Assembly: GCA_964196055.1 (NCBI GenBank)
Contig: CAXMSF010000251.1
Span: 6,649 to 70,648 of the forward strand
Source: JAFDEI01 sp964196055
GTDB lineage: Bacteria; Myxococcota_A; UBA9160; SMWR01
DNA length: 64,000 bases
Reading direction: 5' to 3'
Shown: positions 43,191 through 51,986 of the stretch, piece by piece
Numbering within the stretch: position 1 is the stretch's first letter
Layout of the letters: the number at the start of each line of letters is the position of its first letter
Notes under the pieces: generated by a model
What the model saw: only the letters and a program-made list of their open reading frames with translations
Database searches by the model: none
Told to the model about the DNA's origin: nothing
Made by a program: the position numbers and the translations under genes

Positions 43191-44525
43191 ATGCGCATTT
43201 GGATTGACGCCACCCAACCCGAGAGCCGGGTCGAAATCTTCTCAATGACGTTGTTGGAGCGCCAGTTACGGGCGATCGCCGACAGTTCGCGGAAGATTCG
43301 ATCGCTCAAGGTCGCAGTCCAGAAAGCCGGCATCGACGCCGCGCGGCGATCGATCGTCGGTCTCTCCAAGAAGTGCCTCCGTCCCAGCGAGATCTGGGTC
43401 GAGCTGTCACCCGGTGAACCGGATCCCAACTGGATTCCGGAAGAGTTCACTTCGAAACTCCCAATCCGTTGGATGCGGGAGCCGGGCTCGACGCGAGAGC
43501 GTCTACAACGAGCCTTGAAGAACGCGGCGGGTGAGACGGTGCTGGCGTTCTCGGGCGACTCCGTGATCGACCAGCGCTTGATCGAGCACATGGCCTGGTG
43601 GTCGGGGGGTAGTGCCGCATTCATCAGCGAGGAAGGCGACGAGAGCGCGACGATCATGCGGCTGGAGCAGCCTCTTCCGGAGTCGTCCGCCGACGAGAAT
43701 TCATTGCTCGAAGTCGCCCGCAATGCGGTCAAGGCGGGGGCGATCAAGCAACTCGACCCGGGCGACATGGACACCTACATCAAGAAGCTTCGGCGCGATC
43801 TGGCGATGTACGCCTTCCGCGTCGCAGACGAAGCCGGCCGTTCCCGGATCGAACGTTTCCTCTTCGACTCGAATTACAAGGGATCGACGGATTTCATGAC
43901 CAAGTGGGTATACCCACCCTTGGTCTGGCGCATGCTGCTGCCGCTCACCCGGCGGCGTGTTCACCCGAACCTGGTGACGTTCATCGGCATGACAGCCTGC
44001 TTCGCGGCGGTTCCGTTCTTCGCCGCCGGCATGTGGCTACCCGGGCTCGTGCTCGCCTATGTCATGAGCATCCTCGACTCCGTCGACGGAAAGCTCGCGC
44101 GAGTCACCTTTCAGTCCAGCGAACAGGGCGACGTTCTCGACCACGGTGTCGACACCATCCACCCCCCCTTCTGGTACTGGGCATGGGGCTGGGCGCTGTC
44201 CGGCGGCGACATCTCCTCGGGGGTCTTCCTCGCATCCCTGTGGATGTCGCTCTTCTACATCTTCGACCGGATCATGGAAACGCTGTTCACCGCGAGCACG
44301 GGCAAGTCGATCCACGGCTACACCGAGTTCGACGCTCGCATGCGGACCTTCATCTCCCGGCGCAACGTGAACCTCGCACTGTTCACGGTCGCGCTTCCGC
44401 TCGGCCTCGCGATTCCGTCCTTCTACGTGATCGTCGGCTGGCAGGCCGCCAGTGCGATCTTCCACCTGAGCCGCGTGATCCATTTCTGGAACGTGAGTGA
44501 CAGCGACGTGATGGATTCCGCGTAG
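43191..44525 (+). CDS. CDP-alcohol phosphotransferase with unknown N-terminal domain
   Basis: A 444-residue protein. The C-terminal half is a CDP-alcohol phosphatidyltransferase: D296-x2-D299-G300-x2-A303-R304-x8-G313-x3-D317-x3-D321 fits the family motif exactly, in a region of about six helices (about 240-440). The N-terminal about 240 residues are soluble, start MRIWIDATQPESRVEIFSM, and are not recognised; the arrangement recalls bifunctional enzymes that join a nucleotidyltransferase-like domain to this fold. The enzyme probably makes a phosphodiester-linked polyol or lipid for the surface glycan. GGAGG precedes the ATG. Confidence 0.88.
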   Translation: MRIWIDATQPESRVEIFSMTLLERQLRAIADSSRKIRSLKVAVQKAGIDAARRSIVGLSKKCLRPSEIWVELSPGEPDPNWIPEEFTSKLPIRWMREPGSTRERLQRALKNAAGETVLAFSGDSVIDQRLIEHMAWWSGGSAAFISEEGDESATIMRLEQPLPESSADENSLLEVARNAVKAGAIKQLDPGDMDTYIKKLRRDLAMYAFRVADEAGRSRIERFLFDSNYKGSTDFMTKWVYPPLVWRMLLPLTRRRVHPNLVTFIGMTACFAAVPFFAAGMWLPGLVLAYVMSILDSVDGKLARVTFQSSEQGDVLDHGVDTIHPPFWYWAWGWALSGGDISSGVFLASLWMSLFYIFDRIMETLFTASTGKSIHGYTEFDARMRTFISRRNVNLALFTVALPLGLAIPSFYVIVGWQAASAIFHLSRVIHFWNVSDSDVMDSA

Positions 44526-44535
44526 CGCAGCGTTC

Positions 44536-45915
44536 TCAATCCGCCTCGATTCGATAGACATGCTCGGCCACCGGTTCGACCCCGACTCCGCCGAAGCGAC
44601 CGAGGCAACCATCGAGACGAGCGATCAGGTCGCGCAGATCGGCTTCGGCGACGCCCGGAAAACGCTTCTCGTGGCGTTCGCCCTTGCCCAGGTGGTGAGT
44701 CGGCGATGCGACGGCATGGCCCTTCTTTCGGCTCCGACGGCGCGCGGCCCGGCCTCCCCGCAGCCGGTCGAATAGCGAAGCCCGGGGGAGCTCCTTGCGC
44801 TCGGATTCCTGGTTTGCCACCACGTCGACGATTCGGTCGGAGGCAAACGGGCCGCTCAGGCTCTCGAGGTATTCGTCGATCGGCCTCCGCTCGGCCGGAG
44901 GCGGTGCGCACGGCAACTCGCCGCGGGCAGCCCGCTCGAGCATGGCGCGCATTTCGTCGAGGCTCACGCATTCGTGGCCGAGCGAATTCGGAAGATCGGA
45001 ATCAAAAGCGTCGGACTTCACGGGTCGGTAGCTGACGACCGGCCGGCCGAGTGCATACGCTTCGATCGCGGTCGTGCAGCCGTTGTGGACGAGAACGTCG
45101 GCAGCGAGAAGCCAGGGAATCACATTGCCGTCGTGAACGACCTCGACGTTGTCGTACCCCGCGGCGGCGGCGACCCAGGGCTCCGGCCGTTCGTTGGGAT
45201 GCGGACGAACGACGAGAGTTCGATTCGGCAAGCTCGAAGCGACATCGGGAATCATGGCTCGAAACGCGTCGAAGAGGGCACGTTTGTGCTCGAGATAGCC
45301 GGGCGAGAGGCCGCCGCCTGCTCCGCCCGGGGCACCCCGAGCCGGAGCAGGCGAATCCGACGCCTCGAGCTGGTAACGAAATCCGTTGACCTTCGAGAAG
45401 TTCGTGTTCAGCAGCGCAAACCTGCCGTGGCGATCGCGAAGACGACGCACGTCGTCGTCGAAGAACCCGCGCAGCTCGGGTCGCAGCAGATCGATGCGCG
45501 GGTGCCCCGTGGTGAAAATCGGAGTTGCGTCGAAACCGGGAAATTTCCGAAACATCTCCGCATTGTCGCGGCCCCACGCGAACAGGAACGACACTTCCGC
45601 CAGCGCCTCCGACGACATGCGCCGTCGGAAATAGTGCTCGGCCGAAGGATAGACGAGGGCCTCTTCGTCCCAGACGCCGATCTCGTGACCCAGCTTTCGC
45701 AGGATCCGGAACATCCGCGTGCTCCGGCGCGTCATGCTCTTCGACAGGTAGGTTCCGCGCGGAAAGCGCGTGATGTAATCATCGACCTGCGTGCGATGCC
45801 CGAGAATCGAGACGAAACCGCGTTGCGCGGCGACACAAGCCAGCAACAACTTGGAATCGAATTCACGAACCTGGATTTCGACGGGAATGATCAGCGTGGG
45901 TTTCGATGCCGACAC
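44536..45915 (-). CDS. Surface carbohydrate biosynthesis protein, GT-B-like (paralogue 4)
   Basis: About 459 residues, the fourth member of the family. It has KPTLIIPVEIQVREFDSKLL, FLFAWGRDNAEM, FTTGHPRIDLLRPELRGFF, VVRPHPNERPEPW and HNGCTTAIEAYAL. A GTG at 45915 is taken as start because the sequence from there aligns with the paralogues; an ATG at 46041 would add an unrelated 42-residue extension that overlaps the thiolase-like fragment. A Pro/Ala/Gly-rich insert (SPAPARGAPGGAGGG) is unique to this copy. It is convergent with the CDP-alcohol phosphotransferase gene, ten bases away. Confidence 0.83.
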   Translation of the reverse strand: MSASKPTLIIPVEIQVREFDSKLLLACVAAQRGFVSILGHRTQVDDYITRFPRGTYLSKSMTRRSTRMFRILRKLGHEIGVWDEEALVYPSAEHYFRRRMSSEALAEVSFLFAWGRDNAEMFRKFPGFDATPIFTTGHPRIDLLRPELRGFFDDDVRRLRDRHGRFALLNTNFSKVNGFRYQLEASDSPAPARGAPGGAGGGLSPGYLEHKRALFDAFRAMIPDVASSLPNRTLVVRPHPNERPEPWVAAAAGYDNVEVVHDGNVIPWLLAADVLVHNGCTTAIEAYALGRPVVSYRPVKSDAFDSDLPNSLGHECVSLDEMRAMLERAARGELPCAPPPAERRPIDEYLESLSGPFASDRIVDVVANQESERKELPRASLFDRLRGGRAARRRSRKKGHAVASPTHHLGKGERHEKRFPGVAEADLRDLIARLDGCLGRFGGVGVEPVAEHVYRIEAD

Positions 45916-46030
45916 AGCAGATGTTTGTAACAGCCGCACCCCGTTTCCGCCATCGAACACCCGCTCACGACACCCGTGGCCAACAAAGGCATGTCCGTCC
46001 GGATCGAATTCGGCCGGACTCCCGACCGTG

Positions 46031-46240
46031 ATGCGCGACAAGCCGCTCTCGCCCTCGGACTACCTCGCGCGCCCGATACTCGTCGATCCGCTGCGAGTCG
46101 AGGACTGCTGTCTGATCTCGGACGGCGGCGCCGCCTGCATCATGACGACCCCCGAACGCGCACGGGATCTGCGCAAACCGCCGGTGCTGGTCGAAGGTGT
46201 GGGGATGGGGATGGTCGCGCAGCTGAATCAGGCCGTCGCT
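46031..46240 (+). pseudogene. Internal fragment of a thiolase (SCP2-like)
   Basis: MRDKPLSPSDYLARPILVDP and LRVEDCCLISDGGAACIMTT-PERARDL match the middle of non-decarboxylating, lipid-transfer-type thiolases, where a MRDKPLT ... DPLRxLDCC ... SDGGAA stretch is conserved. No N-terminal nucleophile region or C-terminal Cys-Gly block is attached: the frame enters unrelated sequence on both sides. It is a gene remnant, presumably left by deletion at the edge of the surface island. Confidence 0.6.
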
Positions 46241-46649
46241 ACTGCCCGTCCGCAGGAGCGGGTTCCGCCTCGGGGGGTTGGACGCGCTTGTAGGCGACGC
46301 GGCCGCTGGGCCTGTCGAGCACTACCCGGTTCTCGTCGACGATCGTGTAGACGAGGCCCTCGCCATCCGGCCGGGTGACGATGACGCGGCCGTCCGCGAT
46401 CTCGTAGCCGACCGATTGGGACTTTCCGCTCATCACCATCTTGTCCTCTCGGAACTCGATCTCCTCGACCCCGGAGAACCCCATGCTGATGACCGCACCG
46501 GCCGCTGCGAGACCTTCGCTCGCGTCGGCGTCGAAGACCCAGCGGCCGAGGAGAGGGTTGGTCTCGCCGCAGGCGGTCACGACGATGGGCAGGAGCAGAA
46601 TGAGCGTCGCGAGTATCGGGTGAATCGGACGGAACGGACGGTTCATCAT
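46239..46649 (-). CDS. Small lipoprotein, function unknown
   Basis: A 136-residue predicted lipoprotein: signal peptide with lipobox IVVTACG (lipidated Cys at about residue 27). The mature part starts NPLLGRWVFDADASEGLAAA and continues with short beta-rich runs, a pattern seen in small lipocalin-like domains that begin with an LxGxW motif. It would face the periplasm on the inner or outer membrane. Its C-terminal tail is Pro/Glu-rich. No specific family was recognised. Confidence 0.7.
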   Translation of the reverse strand: MMNRPFRPIHPILATLILLLPIVVTACGETNPLLGRWVFDADASEGLAAAGAVISMGFSGVEEIEFREDKMVMSGKSQSVGYEIADGRVIVTRPDGEGLVYTIVDENRVVLDRPSGRVAYKRVQPPEAEPAPADGQ

Positions 46650-46906
46650 CGAAGCTCTCCTCGTTCTGAATGGATCGGCCCCGAGTCTAGCCCGGAGAAC
46701 CAGGAGCGGAAAGTTGGGGTTGCGGGATCTTCGACGACCGTTGCGCTGATCCCGGAAACAATCGATCGAATCACAGGCCCGAGACGGGCGCCGACCGACA
46801 TCGCCGGCGTGTTACCATCGATCCTCGAATTCGTGCGGTGTTGGGCGACCGGTCGAGCGCCCGGAAGCCCCCCCGACGAACGAACGGATCGGCGAGACGA
46901 CCGACG

Positions 46907-47634
46907 ATGCGATGGCAACGCGGCCCCCGAAGTCGCAACCTGGAGTATCGGCGTTCACAACGCCCGCGGCGCGCGGGCTTGGGCGGTGGCGGGATCCGCG
47001 TGCCGCTCCCGCGTGGACGCGGCGGCCGGTTGAGCTTCACCGGGATTCTCGTCGTGCTCGGAGTCTCCTGGCTGCTCGGCATCAACCGCTGACCCTGCTC
47101 GGGGGTCTCGGTGCCGGAAGCCCCACTCGAGTGGGGATCGACCCGGGCCGGTCGTTCGGCGATCCACAGTCGGATGTCGGCGCGCGCGAGCCTCTCCGCA
47201 CGACACCGGAAGAAGAAGAACTCGTCGACTTCGTATCCTTCGTCATCGACGACGTGCAGCTCACGTGGACGAAGCTGTTGCCGGGCTACCGCGATGCGAA
47301 GGTGGTGCTGTTTCGCGGCGCAACCCAATCCGGCTGCGGTGTCGGGCGCAGCGAGATGGGCCCGTTCTACTGTCCGCGTGATCAGAAGGTCTACGTCGAC
47401 CTCGGTTTCTTCGAAGATCTGCGGGCGCGCTTCGGTGCGCCGGGCGACTTCGCGCAGGCCTACGTACTCGGGCACGAAATCGGCCACCATATCCAGACTC
47501 TCACCGGCGTGAGCGAGCAGGTACGGCGCGAGCAGACCGCAAACCGCGGCGGCGCAATCGACCTCTCCTCCGACGCCTGCCTGATCGGGCACTGCTACTT
47601 CGCAGCATTTTTCTTCTATGCTCGTTCTTCGTGA
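46907..47634 (+). pseudogene. Neutral zinc metallopeptidase (YpfJ-like), frameshifted and truncated
   Basis: The first frame gives MRWQRGPRSRNLEYRRSQ, a Gly-rich stretch and a membrane helix ending SWLLGINR, then stops (TGA 47090). One base off, PLTLLGGLGAG continues the family sequence; a missing C in the AACCGCTGACC run explains it. The rest has VLFRGATQSGCGVGRSEMGP and YCPRDQKVYVDLGFF, then VLGHEIGHHIQTLTGVSEQV with the HExxHH zinc site. After about 47560 the family sequence, including the ELQADC region with the remaining conserved acidic residue, is absent and a short unrelated tail leads to the stop. So it is damaged at both ends. Confidence 0.75.
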
Positions 47635-48149
47635 CCGTCGCGAAGAAGATCTGCATGCTCGGAGACCCGGGGGCCGGCAAGACCTCGCTGGTCCGCCGCT
47701 ACGTGCTGGACGAGTTCACGGACGATTACCAAACGACCCTGGGCGTCAACGTCTACAAGTACGAAGACGAGATCGTGGCCGAGGGTGCCGTTACGCATTT
47801 CAAGCAGATTCTGTGGGACGTCGAGGGAGGGCTCCAGCGCGAGTCGCTGCTCGCCAACTACCTGGGCGGCGCATCGGGAGCCATCATCGTCGGTGACGTC
47901 ACCTGGAGCGACTGCGCGGAGACGATGCGGGCGAATGCCGATCGCTTCCGAGAAACCTGCCTCGACAGCCCCGCGGTGTTCGCGGTGAACAAGATGGACC
48001 GAGTCGAGAAGTCCCGGCGGTTGGTCGATGTCGAGCGCCTCGCGCGAGAGTTCGGCGGCATTGTGAAATACACGAGCGCCGCTACCGGCGCCGAGGTCAC
48101 TTCGTTGTTTCGGGCGCTCGCGCGCCGGATCCTGGGCGTGGCGGACTGA
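47631..48149 (+). CDS. Ras/Rab-like small GTPase
   Basis: A 172-residue small GTPase with GTG start overlapping the previous frame's stop. P-loop GDPGAGKTS (residues 11-19), switch I DDYQTTLGVNVYKY with the expected Thr, G3 WDVEGG (62-67), NKMD (120-123) and TSAATG for guanine recognition. The normal DxxGQ reads DVEGG, so the catalytic Gln is replaced by Gly. That implies slow intrinsic hydrolysis, or help from a partner protein, as with MglA and MglB. No MglB/roadblock gene is adjacent; a hybrid histidine kinase starts 6 bp downstream. Confidence 0.85.
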   Translation: MTVAKKICMLGDPGAGKTSLVRRYVLDEFTDDYQTTLGVNVYKYEDEIVAEGAVTHFKQILWDVEGGLQRESLLANYLGGASGAIIVGDVTWSDCAETMRANADRFRETCLDSPAVFAVNKMDRVEKSRRLVDVERLAREFGGIVKYTSAATGAEVTSLFRALARRILGVAD

Positions 48150-48155
48150 CGGCTG

Positions 48156-50483
48156 ATGTCCACGCTCTCCGAATCCCAACTGGAACGAGCTGCGGGCCTC
48201 CTCTTCACGTCGACCGACTACGGAATCGCAGTCCTCGATCCCGACGGACGAGTCACTGCCTTGGGGGGCGCGCTGGTCGACGGCATCGAGTCCGGCGAGG
48301 CCGCTTGCGACGCCATGCCCTTCCTCGTGGGTCTAGAGGACGAGCTCGCAGCAGCGGCCGGGGCGACGGGCAAACCATTCCATCTTCCGAACCTGAATCT
48401 CACGCTTCCCTCGGGCAAGGTTCGCTTCGTGTCGCTCTACATCCTGCCGGGCGAGGAGCCCGGGGCTGCAAGCGTCGTGCTTCGAGATACCACGGAGGCC
48501 TCGCTTCACCACCGCAAGGACATGCAGCGCAAGAATGAACTCGACCAGACCCGCCGAGAGCTCGAGACGACGAATCGCCTGCTTGCAGAGGCGAGCCATC
48601 GGGCCGAACAGGCGACCCGCGCCAAGTCGCAGTTCCTGGCGATGATGACCCACGGAATCCGCACGCCGATGAACGGAGTGTTGGGAATGCTCCAGCTGCT
48701 CCTCGACTCCAACCTCACGTCGGAGCAACACAGCCACGCCCTGACCGCGTTCGCGTCCGGGGAGTCGTTGCTTCGCCTCATCAACGACATCCTCGACTTC
48801 TCGAAGATCGAAGCCGGCAAGCTCGAGCTCGAGCACGCGCCCTTCAGCCTGCGCGAGGTGGTCGAGGGAACGACCGAACTCCTCGCCCCGCTCGCACAGG
48901 AGAAGGGGGTCGAGATCGCGGCCCACATTGCCGCGCCGGTCCCCGATGCCCTCGTGGGTGACCGCGGCCGCCTGCGACAAATCCTCCTCAACCTGATCGG
49001 CAATGCCATCAAATTCACGTCTACGGGTGGGATCCACATTTCTGTCGAGAAACGAGAACAGCCGCACGAGCTACTGCATTTCGAGGTGCTCGATTCGGGC
49101 ATCGGAATCCCGGAAGCGGCCCAGGCGCAGCTCTTCGAGGACTTCACCCAGCAAGACGCCTCGACGGCCAGCCGATTCGGAGGCACGGGGCTGGGACTCG
49201 CCATTGTGCAGCGCCTCGTCGCTCGAATGGAGGGGAAGCTCGGGGTCGAGAGCGAGCCGGGCCGGGGCAGCAGCTTCTGGTTCGACGTACCCTTCGAAGT
49301 TCATCCGACCGCCGCCGCGGTCGCGCCGGAAGCCCAGGGAAGAGCCCTCGCACTCTCGGCCAATGCCATCGCCCTTCGAAACTTCAGCGAACAACTCGAG
49401 GCCCTCGGCTACGCGCCCGTGGCCGCAAGCGACTTCAACGCCGTCCGGCGACTCGTCGAGCAGGTACCGGAGGCGTTTGCGGCCGTGCTCGTGGACGAGT
49501 CACTTCCCGAGCTCGAGCGCGAGGCCATCGCAAACCTACCCCGATTGAGAGACGCCCGTCGAATCCTCGCTTGTGCACAGAGCCACATCGGAGGCGACCA
49601 CGAGCCGGGCACCGGCGGATATCACGCGCGCATACCCAAACCGGTGTGGGGCAAGAACCTGCGGGAGGCGATCGAATCCGACGGGCGCTCGACACGAGCC
49701 GCCCCCTTCGTCACCGCGCCCGCGACGCGCTCCGAGCGCCTGCTGGTCGTGGACGACGGAGAAGCCAATCGCCGAGTGGCCCACGCCCTGCTCGCGAGAT
49801 CGGGCTTTCCCGTCGACGCCGTGGCGAGCGGCGAGGAAGCCCTGCTCCGGCTCGAGCGGGATGCCTATGCACTCGTGCTCATGGACATCCAGATGCCTGG
49901 CCTGGACGGATTCGAGACGACCGAGCGAATCCGTGGCCTCGACGGAGTCGCCGCGCGAACGCCGGTCGTCGCCATGACGGCGAATGCAATTCAAGAATTG
50001 GGCGAGCGATTCGAGGCCGCAGACTTCGCGGGCTACATCCACAAGCCCGTGGCGAAGGCCGACCTGCTCGCCACCGTCGATCGCATTCTCGCTGCCGAGA
50101 GGTCGCAGCAGCTGCCGGCACATACCATTCCGGTACCGGAGTTGGTCGCTGCCGAAGTGCTGCAAGAGTTCTGGCATTCTGTCGGCGAACGGGCCTTCGA
50201 CCGCCTCGTCGACACCTACTTCGAAGAGATTCGCGTACGACTCGAGTCGATCCCGACCGAACTCGCCGCACAACGACTCGACAGCGTCGAACGACTGGCC
50301 CACGACTTGAAGACCTGCGCTGCAGCCCTCGGCGGCCTCCCGCTGCGAGATCACGCAGCCGCGCTCGAGCAGGCGAGCCGCGAGGGCGATGAAGAGACGA
50401 CGCGGGCGATCGTGGCCGACATCGGCCCACTCGGCCGCGACACCCTGGCCACCGTCGAAGCGCTGAGAAGCAGCATCGGCTAG
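48156..50483 (+). CDS. Hybrid histidine kinase with PAS, HisKA, HATPase, two receivers, HPt
   Basis: A 775-residue soluble sensor. Residues 1-110 are PAS-like; a coiled coil leads to HisKA with H166 in MMTHGIRTPMNG. The family normally has Glu or Asp after this His; here it is Gly. HATPase (about 270-390) shows NLIGNAIKFT, DSGIGI and FGGTGLGLAI, all intact. Residues 395-530 look like a receiver lacking the phosphoacceptor, then a real receiver has D577 in VLMDIQMPG. The HPt at 690-775 has H716 in AHDLKTCAAALG. No membrane helix is seen, so sensing is cytoplasmic. It follows the GTPase by 6 bp and is probably in one unit with it. Confidence 0.92.
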   Translation: MSTLSESQLERAAGLLFTSTDYGIAVLDPDGRVTALGGALVDGIESGEAACDAMPFLVGLEDELAAAAGATGKPFHLPNLNLTLPSGKVRFVSLYILPGEEPGAASVVLRDTTEASLHHRKDMQRKNELDQTRRELETTNRLLAEASHRAEQATRAKSQFLAMMTHGIRTPMNGVLGMLQLLLDSNLTSEQHSHALTAFASGESLLRLINDILDFSKIEAGKLELEHAPFSLREVVEGTTELLAPLAQEKGVEIAAHIAAPVPDALVGDRGRLRQILLNLIGNAIKFTSTGGIHISVEKREQPHELLHFEVLDSGIGIPEAAQAQLFEDFTQQDASTASRFGGTGLGLAIVQRLVARMEGKLGVESEPGRGSSFWFDVPFEVHPTAAAVAPEAQGRALALSANAIALRNFSEQLEALGYAPVAASDFNAVRRLVEQVPEAFAAVLVDESLPELEREAIANLPRLRDARRILACAQSHIGGDHEPGTGGYHARIPKPVWGKNLREAIESDGRSTRAAPFVTAPATRSERLLVVDDGEANRRVAHALLARSGFPVDAVASGEEALLRLERDAYALVLMDIQMPGLDGFETTERIRGLDGVAARTPVVAMTANAIQELGERFEAADFAGYIHKPVAKADLLATVDRILAAERSQQLPAHTIPVPELVAAEVLQEFWHSVGERAFDRLVDTYFEEIRVRLESIPTELAAQRLDSVERLAHDLKTCAAALGGLPLRDHAAALEQASREGDEETTRAIVADIGPLGRDTLATVEALRSSIG

Positions 50484-50503
50484 CGATCGGGTGGCCGCGC
50501 CGT

Positions 50504-51727
50504 TCAGATCCGGATGCGATCGCCCTCACGCGGGGCGACACAACGGACGGACGAGCCCCAATCGGCCAGCAGACCCGCGACCGTCTCGAGCTTGGCGTCG
50601 ATGGCGTCGTCGTTCTGGTCCGGGTCGTGGTGGAAGAGGTAGAGGGTCTCGACCGAAGCGCGATGGGCCAGGTCCGCGACCCGACTCACGCACGAATGCC
50701 CCCATCCCACCCTGGCTGCATACTCCGCGTCCGTGTAGGTCGTATCCGTGATCAACGCATCGGTGCCGCTGACGAACTCGATCAGCTGCGCCTCGTACTC
50801 CGCGCTGAAGTATTCGGAATCGGGCAGGAAGAGTTCGTTGTCGGTCACGTAGCAGAGCGAGCGCCCCCCGTAGGTGAGCCGATATCCCAGGCAATTACCC
50901 GGGTGGGAGAGCAGCATGGTCCGAAGCTCGATCTCGCCCAGCTTGTGACTACCCGCGGACAGATCCTCGAACTCGACACTGGATGCGAACTCCTGGATCG
51001 TGATCGGGAAATACACCCCTTCCATCTGAGCCGAGACTAAGTCGCGAACACCCTTGTCGCCCTGCGACGCTCCCATGATCCGAATCGCATTGCCGGGGAT
51101 GTAGAGCGGCGTGAAGAAAGGGATCGCGTTGATGTGATCCCAGTGAGGATGAGAAAGCAGGAGGCTCGCCTCGACGCGTCCTCGACTCATGAGGTGATCG
51201 CCGAGTCGCTTGATCCCCGAACCCGCGTCGAACACGAAGAGCGAACCCTTCGGAAACTCCACGGTCACACACGAGGTATTCCCGCCGTAGCGAAGCGAAT
51301 CGGCCCCGGGTCGCGGCAGGGTTCCACGCACTCCCCAGAATTCGACTTCGATCCGATCTTCGACGATTCGATCGATCTGTTGCAGAAAGGACTCGGCCCG
51401 GATCGGCTTCTGGATGTAGCCGTCCGCGCCGAGTTCCGCCGCGCGCCTCCGGTCGTACTGAAAGCCCTTCGACGAGCAGATCACGATCTTCAGATCGCTA
51501 AGCGCGGGGTTCTCACGCAGTCGGCGACAGACCTCGAAGCCATCCATGTCGGGCATCATCAGGTCGAGCAGCACGACCTGCGGACGCTCCCGCTCGATGG
51601 CCTCGAGGGCCGGGCGGCTTTCCGTGCACACCGTGACGCGGTGCCCCGCGTTCTCGAGCACGGCCTCGGCGGTCCTGGCCAGGGCCAGGTTGTCGTCCAC
51701 GACATAGAAGTGGAGATCACCGCTCAT
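50504..51727 (-). CDS. Receiver domain fused to a metallo-beta-lactamase-fold hydrolase
   Basis: A 407-residue fusion. Residues 1-125 are a response-regulator receiver: VVDDN at 9-13 and phosphoacceptor D55 in LLDLMMPDMDG, Lys in YIQKPI. From 130 on, EFWGVRGTLPRPG ... RYGGNTSCVTVEF and LSHPHWDHINAIPFF make an MBL-fold hydrolase with HxHxDH zinc ligands, similar to phosphodiesterase-like and RNase Z-like members. Phosphorylation should control the hydrolase. It is convergent with the hybrid kinase, a natural phosphodonor. The substrate is unknown; cyclic nucleotide or phosphodiester is a guess. Confidence 0.88.
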   Translation of the reverse strand: MSGDLHFYVVDDNLALARTAEAVLENAGHRVTVCTESRPALEAIERERPQVVLLDLMMPDMDGFEVCRRLRENPALSDLKIVICSSKGFQYDRRRAAELGADGYIQKPIRAESFLQQIDRIVEDRIEVEFWGVRGTLPRPGADSLRYGGNTSCVTVEFPKGSLFVFDAGSGIKRLGDHLMSRGRVEASLLLSHPHWDHINAIPFFTPLYIPGNAIRIMGASQGDKGVRDLVSAQMEGVYFPITIQEFASSVEFEDLSAGSHKLGEIELRTMLLSHPGNCLGYRLTYGGRSLCYVTDNELFLPDSEYFSAEYEAQLIEFVSGTDALITDTTYTDAEYAARVGWGHSCVSRVADLAHRASVETLYLFHHDPDQNDDAIDAKLETVAGLLADWGSSVRCVAPREGDRIRI

Positions 51728-51986
51728 CGTGCCCTCACTGCAGCGGGGAGAGCCGCGACGTTACCATGAATCCGGGGCCATGAACCGAATCGGGCGAGGC
51801 GGCATCTCTAACACGCACCGCAACGCAAGTGGGTCGTGATCCCCCCGCGATCCGGCCGGTCAGCAACGCGGAGTGGTAGTGGCGACCGCCGCCGCATAGT
51901 ATTCGGCCCCTCGAAAGCATTCGGCGAGGATGTCCGACCCGAGCGAAACATCAAGAATAATCGAGTACATAGAAGGAAATCAGCTC

